Shown here: positions 28,650 through 64,000 of the stretch, one piece after another
Numbering within the stretch: position 1 is the first letter of the stretch
Layout: each line of letters begins with the position of its first letter
NCBI GenBank assembly: GCA_911728455.2
Contig: OU452236.1
Span: 11,461,195 to 11,525,194 of the forward strand
Length of the DNA stretch: 64,000 bases
Direction of reading: 5' to 3'
Origin: Marthasterias glacialis
Lineage: Eukaryota; Echinodermata; Asteroidea; Forcipulatida; Asteriidae
Notes under the pieces: generated by a model
Database searches by the model: none
Told to the model about the DNA's origin: nothing
The model's input: the letters and a program-made list of their open reading frames with translations, nothing else
Program-made: the position numbers and the translations under genes

Positions 28650-31600
28650 CTCAACCTCTTGGACCTTATAAGAGTTAACTACAAGGCCTACACTCACATT
28701 TACAGCTAAGAAAATTGTATATATATTTATTAAATTGCAACATAGCATTGTTTTATTTGATTCTACCAGTTAAATTCAGTAATACCTTCAATATAGAGCT
28801 TGTAAACTGTGTCCACAAAACACAGTTACAGGTTGATACGTCATGCCACTGCTTCAACCAGCATGACATTATATCAAATCCAATACAGTATCACACTTTG
28901 TGTACAACAAATTGATAATTATACAGGTGTAGAAATTGGGAACAATTCCTAGAATTTTTACAAAATAATTGAGGACCAGTGTGACAAGATGTCTTGATTA
29001 ATACAAACAGCCAAATACGAAGTTTTTTTTCTCCTTTTTTCTTTTTTCTTTGCTGCATAAACATGTTAAAGACCTATAATTCTTTACTATTTACTACTAG
29101 ATCTCTTGATTGTATTAACACAAAACAAAAACTATTATTAAAAGTAAACTATTCTGAAAGTTGTTATCTAAGGACAAAATGCTAAGAGAAACTGTATACA
29201 TGCAGCAATGCAGTTTGGTCCTAGACCAAAAGACATCATTGAAACAAAAGGTCGTTCAAAACCAACAACAAAAAAGCATCCAAAGGTTTCTGAAATCACA
29301 CCCAAAATAACATGTTTCTTACATTTAAATTGAACCTTTCTATGTATACATTTAAATACTATAAATTATGCACTGTTAATATACGAATTGAAAATAAACT
29401 AAGAAACAAAAGTCTCATTCCAATTAAAGTGGAAACGTTATAAAACTTCTCATTGAACCAACATGGTACAGCTTACATCATTATTAAAGATATGCAGGCA
29501 AAACGTCTCATGTAAAATAGTTTAGATGAGAATTATGTATTTTCAGCACACATAATAGTAAGCAATGACCAACAAGTTGACGGGTGAAATAACGTAAGTT
29601 TGGCTGTACAATCAATGGAATACAAAACATTGCCATTTATCATTCAATATAAATTTCATTTATCACGTGTCATGCAGTCGCTTTGAAACGTTGCAATATT
29701 ACAACACAGCCACCTGTCTGTCAGACTTTTAAACATTGGTCAATTAAAGAACACGCAAGTCCTCAAATCGGAAAAAAAAGTGATGAATTTTCAATTCAGA
29801 CTGAAACATGAAGGTATTAAAAGTACCTCACAAAAAGTCAACAGTTATTTACAGTTTACTGGAAAGATCCCGTTGGATATACTAATTTCAAGTCTATACA
29901 TTTACAACAATTGATTCATGAGCTTTAAGTTTACCTTATCAATCAAGACAAGTTCTCCTTGTCAAAACTGCAGTATGGTGTAAGTAATGACCTACAATGA
30001 CTACAACCTACATTATCTCCATGGTCTGCAATGACCGACTAAAAAGTAACTCCAATATTAATGCCATGGTTTCAGGCTGGTGAATAATGCTAAATAAACG
30101 CATTTTAAATCTGGGCAGTCAACTTGCACCTTAACTGCCTGTAGTACCCTTGACGACTGGGTTTTCTTTTGACTATCTAACTACTTTCTTCCATCGATAG
30201 TAACTTGTTTTGAATGAGTCACAATTACTGTGCACATGTTCAGCTGTGGATGGGTCTTAGACACATGCACGCCCTCCTCGCTAGTCACATTACAACCAAA
30301 ATCGAAATCATGGCACCTGGAAACCATTATTACCTTATAACTCAATGTACCACTGAACTACAGTCTACATGTAGTGGTGAAAGAAGATACATGTAACAAA
30401 TGACTATTGTCATATTGGGCGAGTACAATACACTGGCGTGTTTTATTTGTTATTAAATAAGGGTTTGAAATACCCACTGGGCCACTGGCAAGAGCCAAGT
30501 CTACAACCTAACTAGTCTTGCAGTCTAGTGTTTTTCAAAACACATACTTTTTTTAATTGTACAAATGTATTCTTTAGTTTTTCAATTCCAGACCACCCTC
30601 TAAAACTTCAGCAAATATAAAAAAAGAAGAAATGTTTTAGGTCTTGTAAAACTATTTCTGGGGTCGATTTTACAAAGAGCTACGATTGATCTAAAGTGTG
30701 AATCAAACTGCTAAGCCAAAATCACTCAGGTAATACTGACAACTTTTCTTAAGATGAATCTTAGTGCTTTGTGAAATCGAGCCCTGGTCCAGTCGACATT
30801 CTGAGCTACAAGACCTGTGGTCTAGCTGACATTTCCTTGAAATTGAAGTCCTACATTTCTGCTGATCATGTGTACTATGTACATGTATTATGTTCTAACA
30901 AAAGCTGTGTATTTAAGCTACACTCATTCAGGCAGTAAATGGAAAACCTACATCTGACTTCATCCCACTATTAATCAAATTTGCATATTAAGAAAAATTA
31001 CTTTTAATATCAAACTTAAATAACACCATCTTTGGCGGTTAATTGGGAAAGATAACAAGATCAAAGGAAACCCTAAAAACTATGTTAGCACAAGGAATAG
31101 CTTGAATTGTGACTTCAAATATTTAATTATTTTTCCATCCTTAAGCATTAAGCCAAGATCACCAACTATGTACCACCCATTTCCAATCAATGTGCAGCGC
31201 GCATATTTACCTGGATAAAAGTGGATTAACTTTGGAAAGAGGAAAACGTTTTTATCACACACAAATAGATGTCTGTCACAGTATACAGTTTTCTGCAGCA
31301 CTTGGCTAGAAAAAGACACTAAGCTTTTGTACTCTGAAAAAGAATAACTGAATGACAGCATTAGAACGTCCTGGAGTTTACGTCAAGCAAACTGCAAGGC
31401 TGAACAATTATACACATTAAATGTGATCGCACAAAAAGCAAAATGTGAACAAGGCAAACTTTGCAATTTTGTGGCCTAGATAGAGAGAAAAAGTATGTGC
31501 CAATATCATGAGTAGGTCTCTCATGCCAATAATATTAAAGAGTCTTTACATCTATGTACAATGCATGAACTAGTCAGGACTTGAGGTAAAATTAAGAATA

Positions 31601-31828
31601 AAAAACAAAAAAGTCAATGTCCTCACCTTTTACACCTCATCAAATTGATCATCGCGATTCCTTTCACAAACACCCATTGAACACCCTTTATCAAGACCAC
31701 TACATTTAACTTTACACTACCTTTACAAACATATGATATTTGGAGAAGAAATATCCTCATTCACTCCTAAAACTTCCAAACAACCAAAACATTGCCACAA
31801 AAACTTGATGGTTTACAAAGAGCACCAT
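28650..31828 (-). other. Probable long 3' UTR of PRRC2
   Basis: This AT-rich stretch directly after the PRRC2 stop has no exon and few repeats, which suits a long 3' UTR. On the - strand AATAAA occurs at 30447-30442 and 28731-28726; either could set the end. A foldback at 30660-30783 lies inside. Confidence 0.4.
30660..30783. repeat. Foldback with GGGCTCGATTTCACAAAGC-type ends
   Basis: The left end GGGTCGATTTTACAAAGAGC and right end GCTTTGTGAAATCGAGCCC are inverted repeats. The interior CTTAAGATGAATCTTA palindrome relates it to 195-430. Confidence 0.6.
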
Positions 31829-57850
<26,022 letters not shown>

Positions 57851-60590
57851 CTGTCAAATAAAACGTGAAATTATTGTTGAGTAAGCCAAGAAATTTATTT
57901 ATTTGTCGTCTGAAAAGACATGACATTTGTTTTCCATTTATAGTATGCAGTAAAAATAACATTAAAAACCATTAAAAATTACATCGCAATTACACACACT
58001 AAAACACACAGAAGTTAAAGAGAGATTTACAAAAAAGGCGTGCCCCTAGGTTGTAAACATACAAAAGTTATCTGGGCCCAATTTCATGGAGCTGCTTACC
58101 AAAGTTTTCTGCGCTTACGGCGCCCTGTAACGTACGCATTTCTATGGGCCGCAGCAGAGCGTAAGCGCAGAATTCTACAGTAAGCAGAGCCATGAAATTG
58201 GGCCCTGATGAAACAACTGTTAAAGTTGTGGATGGCACTAGGAAAGGAGTTTTTAAACCTGTTTGCCTGTGATTCAAAATACATTTTGAAGACGTATAAC
58301 ATTAATTAAAAAGAAAATTTAATGTTGGTTAAGTATGTGAAATTATGCTGTCCTTCTTTCTGTTAAAAGCAAGTATCGTTTAATATACACATCAAGCAAT
58401 GAACATGATTTACAGGCCTGGAATTTCACCTTTATGAAGGCAAGGCCATTTTTATTTTGCAAATGGCACTTCCATTGGAAAATCTTCAATTCAACCAGGG
58501 CAACAGAAGTTTGCCACTGATTGACGCTCTTTGTCGCAATTTATATGAGCTGCTGGTAGAGGGCGCTATAAAAATGTAGCGCCCTCCACCCTCTACACAG
58601 TTAGCTCATCCAAATCACGTAACACAACGTGTGCATGGGAATCGCTCAACTGATGGATGCTGGATCACAAATAAACATACTGCATCAGGATGGATGACTG
58701 GGCTTGCGTTGTTCTCACTAATGGCACTACGGATAAGCTTAAAGTACTGTATTGAGGTACAGTTCTGAATCTGCTCACTGTTATTTTGTAGAGGCTGCAA
58801 CACATGCGGTCACTGTTTTGTTTACGTCGTGTTATTGAAATTGAAAACTGAGCGTGCCGGTATTTCTAAAACAGCTCTCGGTATCGTTCGGTATTAAATA
58901 GATACCTTAACGACTCATTAATACCGAAAAACTGCACAAGCTTACCACATAGTGCCCCCAGCGGGATTCTAACCTGTGTATGTAGTCCGGCTGTGTATGC
59001 GTGCGATCGTGACAAGGCAGCCTTAGCCGGCCACATACTACACGAGCTGGCAGGTGCCCGACCGGCCTGCCAGCCTGACTGTACCGGGGTCTTGCAAATT
59101 CGTTCGTGCCATAACGTACCTACCAATCTGCCCCCTACTATAGGACTCCCCAGACTGCTGATTCTCAACTCATATTTATTAATTATTGTTCATTAAACTT
59201 TTTCCCAGCCTAAAATCATATTTTGATTATATTTTTTACTTGACCTTCACCCCCACCTTTATAATTTGTGTATGTTATTTGATGCAAAACAAAGGGGAAA
59301 AAAGGCGAAAATGATGTTTTATAACAAAATGCAGAAGCAAAATTATGTACACACAATAATGTACATGGTGGGTATTATCAATAAACTGCAGAAAAATTTT
59401 TTTTGGAACATATGGGGCCCATCAACCCCGAGTTTGCCTGCAAAGCACGGCTTCAATCCTCCCAGAACCACCCGAGGTTTGCGTGCAATTACCACCAGGC
59501 CTTGATCTTAACCGAGGCCATTGGCCTCATGCCCTGTCGAATTGGCCAGCACGCTCTTCAGAAAAAGTGCACTGTCACTACCAACTTGGCCAGCATGCCC
59601 TTGTAAAATTTCTCTGATTTGGCCAGCAAAGGCCTTCCCCCTTTTTTTCTGGAAATCAAGGCCTAGGTACACATCGATTATTTTGAGCGTTTGACTCAGT
59701 CAACCGTTGACTTGTCTTAAGGTTCAACGGATGCGACCGTTGAGTTGTCTCAACGGTCGACTTGTCCGACCGTCGACTTAATTCTCTTATGCACTGTTGA
59801 TGCAATGAAATCCACATTGCACAATCAAATGAATGTCGGTCATTTCGTACAAAACGACTTTGGTTACTTGTGTACAAAACGACCTGCTTCGAATCAAATA
59901 AAGTAACATTATTTATCTCTTTATTTAATCACTAATCACTATTAACTTCAGTAGGTAACCCATTCAAGTCTGTTGGCCTTTTAGTTTTAGTTTTAGTTAG
60001 GCCCCTACTTTTACTTAATTTTTCAGAATCAGCTGATCAGTCAGAGTCAATTCCATTTCATTTGTAAACTTGACATTAAATTACGCTCAACAAACACTCA
60101 GCAAATGAATTAATTACTTCATGGTTCTTGTACTGTAACACTCTTACAATCTAGTGTTGGTTTAGAGTAATGTCTACAGCAGCCATCGAACAATGACACT
60201 TTACTTAGTCGGTACCCAACTCCAACTGAATTCGACCGCCATGTTTGCACTTTTTCGCGAAACTTATTAAATTTATTAAGCAATGTTCACAAAATAGGTA
60301 AGCCATATATCCAATTCCAATGCAGTCTAAAACCACTCAATAAAAACAATAATGCGCAAAAGGTTATAATTAAGCTGATATTTTGGCAATATTTGGATAC
60401 AAAGAAAGATCTTCCGACAATACGCGAGATATTTTGAGGCATTTTCCGGTTTCATAAAATCTCACGTACAAAAACATGTACATCCATTATACAATGCACA
60501 ATTAGCAGGTTTCGGACCTCAATTCCTTTTCAACCATCCAAATACAATGGCTAAATTTCACATTTATCAATAAAGGAAATATTAACTTAC
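57851..60590 (-). other. PRRC2 first intron
   Basis: Non-coding. It contains the foldback at 58074, a GC-rich stretch near 58960-59100 with no gene, and a short degenerate tandem of CAACCGTTGACTTG-type units at 59696-59782. I see nothing else. Confidence 0.6.
58074..58205. mobile_element. 132 bp foldback, GGGCCCAATTTCATG ends
   Basis: GGGCCCAATTTCATG at 58074 and CATGAAATTGGGCCC ending at 58205 are perfect inverted termini. Inner TCTGCGCTTACG/CGTAAGCGCAGA also pair. It is in PRRC2 intron 1. Confidence 0.8.
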
Positions 60591-60745
60591 CCTTGCCTGT
60601 TCAGTTGGGAATAACTAAAGCGATAGTAAGAATCGCTAAATAATGGTTTTTCACAAGGATGGCTACGATTTCCGAAGATAGATCCCTGCTTTGTAGCTAT
60701 CTGCGAACAACAATTTCTGCGTTCGCAAATCCAATATGGCGTTGG
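60591..60745 (-). promoter_or_regulatory. PRRC2 non-coding first exon and promoter region
   Basis: A donor (GCAAGG|GTAAGT) after 60591 on the - strand pairs with the acceptor before 57850. The start site is not visible, but CCAATATGGCG at about 60731 resembles a YY1-type initiator box common at housekeeping promoters, so transcription may begin near 60700-60740. Confidence 0.45.
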
Positions 60746-62573
60746 CTGTGAATTACAATATGAATATGTAAATTAGATGATCCGTACATACGTCGTATGA
60801 TGACATCTTAGTGTTCGCGATCTCAAGTTATTTTAAAGCAAATTAAATGCAAATAATCAACTCAAGTTTATGTCAGTAATCAACAAAAAGCACGGGAATA
60901 TAGAAATATTTTCCTGTATTTCGTTGACTGCCTTGTGGGGCGAAGTCCCTGGATGCTCTGCACGAGCCTAGGTGAGGCGGGATGTCATGGAATGGATACG
61001 TGATGTGTGACTGTGAGGACTCATCAAACAGGGGGCAGTTTTTAAAGTCGGTTCGAAGTACTTTTTTTAAAAAATAAATTATCACTTTCAATTAAGTTTT
61101 AAAAATTTAAATAGTTGTGTAACAGGTAAATATATTTTGATCCCCCGTCAACCTAAAATATTGTGGGGGTGGGGCCTGGGTGACAGTTTGTGGAGCATGT
61201 GGGGGTCTAGCCAAATTATTAGAGCCAAATTCGTATCCCTAGTGGGTTGGCCCTATATTATTTATGAGGCTAGTGCTAGTGAAGGTCTATCCATAAAATA
61301 ATGAAAAATCACAATGGCAGTAGTGACGGTGATGGAATACCGTTTTCCTTTTACTTTTGAGTCATGCAAGCATTGAGAGCATGTAAGGGGATGCAAGGAA
61401 TATGGACCCCGTGGAGGAAGAATGGGACAATAAAACAAAAAGTACGGAAATCGTTTTTGTTTATTTTTCAGTCTTGATAATTATTATTTCCTACATGAAC
61501 ATGGGAAGGGAGAGACGGCAATGTCAACAATCGAACAATCGCTAACACCCCCCCCCCTTTGAAAACTCTTTGGCCCCACCCACATCTTCTGACATACAAA
61601 AAGACGGGTACCGTGTCATTTTTTCAGTTCGTTTATTTTCAGCATTGGCTTGATGGTGTTAGTAAAAACTTCCATTGCATTAACACACGTCAGGTACCCG
61701 GTTTCGCATGTCACAACTGTCGTACACAGATTAAAATATTGTGGTGAGTTTTTCAGGTAAGACCAGGCCAAGTCATTGTATTCGCATATATTGAATTATG
61801 TTTTTTTGACATACAATTTTTAGTAATGAGCTTTATAGTTAGATTGAAATGTTTTCTTCTTCTCTAAATTATGAATAACGAGCGAAAGTCAGGCATAGTT
61901 TGACAACGTGGTCCGTCGTAAATAACTTCCTACTCTAATTTAGTTTCACAATTCACTTCAGTTTAGTTTTAGCGAGTCTTGTTCGTTTTCATTAAGATGT
62001 CATCACAGCTGATTTAGCAAAACAGTGATAAAGTTAGCCGTGGCTGACAAAATTCAGCCAAAGAGCTTGTACAACAAGACACCTAATTTCACTTGTATCT
62101 ACTACTATCTGTCAACAAATGAGTTTTATTTTGTTCTATCTTGTAGTTGTAAGCTGTAATTTTCCATTGAACACAATGCTCAAGAGTAACTAAGACGTCA
62201 TCATGCAGGCTTTCCTTCATGTTTTCCTTTCAAATTATATAGGTTTAGTTTGTTTATTTAATACTATCATTAATTAATTTATATTTACATCCACATTTTA
62301 ATATTTTGTTTGTAAATGAACATGTTTTGGGTTTTTTTCTGGACAAAAATAGACAAGATCATTTGTTTGTTCGGACTTTGAAATATATATAATTCTAAGG
62401 TGAATTAATTGATTGTATTTTGTAATTTACCAATAATGGTTTATGAAATCAAATTGTTTCTTACAATAACAGTTAGTGTTACTTAATTTTATCCCTAAAA
62501 TTATTGGAATAAATCACATCTTTTAATGCGTCAACATTAATCTTTGATATTCATGTTTCTGTACTCTTTTCAG
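60746..62573. other. Intergenic region between divergent PRRC2 and ZER1
   Basis: No exon is certain. A donor-like TTGTG|GTGAGT after 61741 could end a non-coding first exon of the + strand gene, whose second exon has an acceptor at 62573. The rest is AT-rich without repeats I recognise, apart from a C run at about 61550. Confidence 0.4.
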
Positions 62574-62635
62574 ATGAAACAGTTTAGGTGTTACCATGGA
62601 AACGTAACTTATTGATGATCGACAATGGCTGTTAG
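62574..62635 (+). promoter_or_regulatory. Three upstream ORFs before the ZER1 start
   Basis: After the acceptor CTTTTCAG the 5' UTR holds ATG at 62574 (13 codons, stop 62613-62615), ATG at 62596 in a good context (ACCATGG; M-E-T-stop) and ATG at 62615 (6 codons, stop 62633-62635). The last overlaps the main ATG at 62625. Such a layout usually lowers or regulates main-frame translation. Confidence 0.6.
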
Positions 62636-63319
62636 TTCCCCTCCCCTCACTGCTCCAAAGCTACTGGATCTCCTTATAGAATACTGCATCACGCACATTG
62701 AGACGTTCTGTACTGTTGTTAGTCCTGAAAAGACACCAGTCGCCATCTTTAAGGATGTCTTCATCCCTGCCAATATTGCAGACCTGATGGTCGCAAGACT
62801 CTGTGACCAAGCTCTTGAGACGGACAAGATGGACAGTCTCATGTCGGTATTTTGCAACACAGATCAAGTGGCCCTTCAGCGAGTAAACCTGAACAGATCA
62901 AATATCTCTAACCGAACCATCGCATCCTTGGCTCATCATAAACTACTTGAACTTAACATAAGTAACTGTCAACAACTCACAGGGGAATGCCTGCATGATT
63001 TATTTAAACAGACATCACTTAAAGTCCTGGATATCAGCAAGAATACCTTCCTAGAGGGGTACGAACAAATCCTTGATTTCCCTTTGGAGAATCTTCGTGT
63101 TTTAAACATTGGATTCACTGAGCTATGCAGAGATCAGCTTGAGTGTCTACTCCAAACACTTGTTAATCTTGTGTCGTTAGATCTCTCAAGGGTTGTACTA
63201 AATGGCGATGACCTAACATTCTTGATACCTTTACGTACGCAGCTACGATCCTTGGTGCTTCATGACTGTAATTTGGTATCAAGTGGTCCAGAGTTTCTGT
63301 GTTCACTACGAGAGCTAAG
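62625..63319 (+). CDS. ZER1: ZER1 first coding exon
   Basis: The ATG at 62625 (GACAATGG) is the first that opens the long frame. It encodes 231 codons plus two bases. Donor TAAG|GTACAT after 63319; the frame continuing to 63398 is intronic read-through. Confidence 0.8.
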
Positions 63320-63925
63320 GTACATGTACTACATAAATAAGTGTTTCAATTTTGGCCTCTCATCCGACCTCTATCTGACTTCGTATTGTTCTACTGTATG
63401 AACTTTCTGTATGAAGTTTACCGCACATTGCTGCACATTAACCCTAACCACAATCATGTTTTTTTAAAAGCCCTGCTAAATGCATCCAAATTCAACACAG
63501 TTGAGATGCTGCATTGTGAAGTAAACTGGTTTTCACCAACCTTGGCACTAAATGCACCAACATGCATTGAAGTTTGCTGGGCACTTGACTGTACATGTCA
63601 GGAGCCCTGTACTCTGCTACTAAATGCAATACAATGCAGCAGAGTATGGGATTTGAGTTGACTGCTAAATGCTTCAAAATACAACAATTTGGTTGGATTT
63701 TGTTGCAATTGGCAGGTCGGCCCACAACCCCTCTGATTGGCTTCTCATGATGACCTGGCTTTAACCATTTTATTGCAGGCATTTGGACATATCTGTCGCG
63801 GATTCCAACCTGCGTTTGACATTGACAAATAACTTCTTGAAGACTCTGGTGAAATCTTTGCCTCATCTTAGCTCACTTGACATCTCTGGCAATTTCATAC
63901 AGGCAGGAAAGAAAAGAACACACAG
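62625..63925 (+). CDS. ZER1: ZER1/ZYG11-family leucine-rich-repeat protein, 5' part
   Basis: Exons 62625-63319 and 63779-63925 join in phase 2 and encode the first 280 residues; the gene continues past the window. The N-terminus (LLDLLIEYCITHIETFC) resembles the VHL/CUL2-binding box. Then come leucine-rich repeats: LLELNISNCQQLTGECL, LRVLNIGF, LVSLDLSRV, LRSLVLHDCNL and, across the splice, LRELRHLDIS, then LSSLDISGNFI. The NCxxLTxxxL and LRxLNxG patterns fit ZER1 better than ZYG11B, although the extreme N-terminus is ZYG11B-like; linkage with CIZ1 and PRRC2 also favours ZER1. The family forms CUL2-RING ubiquitin ligases recognising N-terminal glycine degrons. The armadillo-like C-terminal half lies outside. 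Confidence 0.75.
63779..63925 (+). CDS. ZER1: ZER1 second coding exon
   Basis: Acceptor TTTTATTGCAG. The joined codon AG|G continues HLDISVADSNLRL, NNFLKTLVKSLPHLSSLDIS and GNFIQAGKKRTH. Donor ACAG|GTGAGA after 63925, phase 2 at the end. Confidence 0.85.
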
Positions 63926-64000
63926 GTGAGAAATTGTTTTTAACTTTGATTCTCGCGATTGTTTACAATAATTTATGGTCAAGAATATATTTGGCTCAGT

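Larger units (their letters stand above)
23980..28650. other. Gene-free interval between convergent genes
   Basis: No exon is supported. Contents are the MITE at 24735, the tandem repeat at 25408, the foldback at 26412, the dispersed repeat at 26990 and the minisatellite at 28283. Part of it may be 3' UTR of the CIZ1-like gene. Confidence 0.5.

Noticed and set aside
58866..59196. Short frames in a GC-rich stretch of PRRC2 intron 1
   Set aside because: Both strands are open by composition only, with no splice partners or motifs.
63341..63866. Open frames of 106 and 124 codons between ZER1 exons
   Set aside because: They overlap the intron and the antisense of exon 63779-63925. The spliced + strand reading explains the region.

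Overview
This is a eukaryotic, animal nuclear window. It is AT-rich, its genes are split by GT-AG introns, and it is packed with small foldback elements, SINEs and Helitron-like elements. The three recognisable genes are chordate-type genes present as single copies, and the repeat style (many short palindromic elements, tRNA-derived SINEs, a Penelope-like remnant) suggests an invertebrate deuterostome. I think an echinoderm is most likely, possibly a sea star, but the clade is inferred rather than proven.

Layout. Positions 1-3030 hold no gene I can support; a poly(A) signal at 2997 may end a + strand gene lying to the left. About 3250-7150 is repeat-rich, including an 875 bp foldback. A CIZ1-like gene (+) runs from a coding start at 7809 to a stop at 23542 in 12 coding exons that join without a phase error (about 784 aa); a non-coding first exon may end at 4278. 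Its fourth intron (10166-14069) carries nested mobile DNA: two Helitron-like elements, a broken Penelope-like reverse transcriptase fragment and a repeat tail. About 23600-28650 is 3' UTR or intergenic DNA with MITEs and a 32 bp-unit minisatellite. A PRRC2 (BAT2) gene lies on the - strand, from a coding start at 57794 to a stop at 31831-31829, in 21 coding exons that also join in phase (about 3049 aa), plus a non-coding first exon ending at 60591. A third gene starts on the + strand at 62625: the first two coding exons of a ZER1/ZYG11-family leucine-rich-repeat protein, which runs off the right edge.

Relations. CIZ1 and PRRC2 converge tail to tail; PRRC2 and ZER1 diverge head to head with about 1-2 kb between likely starts. 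Family knowledge places CIZ1 in replication-linked nuclear-matrix function, PRRC2 in RNA-binding, translation and RNA-granule biology, and ZER1 as a substrate receptor of CUL2 ubiquitin ligases. They are not a pathway, but human CIZ1, ZER1 and PRRC2B all map to 9q34, so the trio looks like a preserved ancestral linkage.

The most unusual non-genic signal is the Helitron-like family. Each copy carries repeated modules combining paired ETS-like sites, direct-repeat nuclear-receptor half-sites and, in one copy, perfect CRE palindromes. Other points of note are a possible 22 nt poison microexon in CIZ1, three short upstream ORFs before the ZER1 start, and coding microsatellites in PRRC2.
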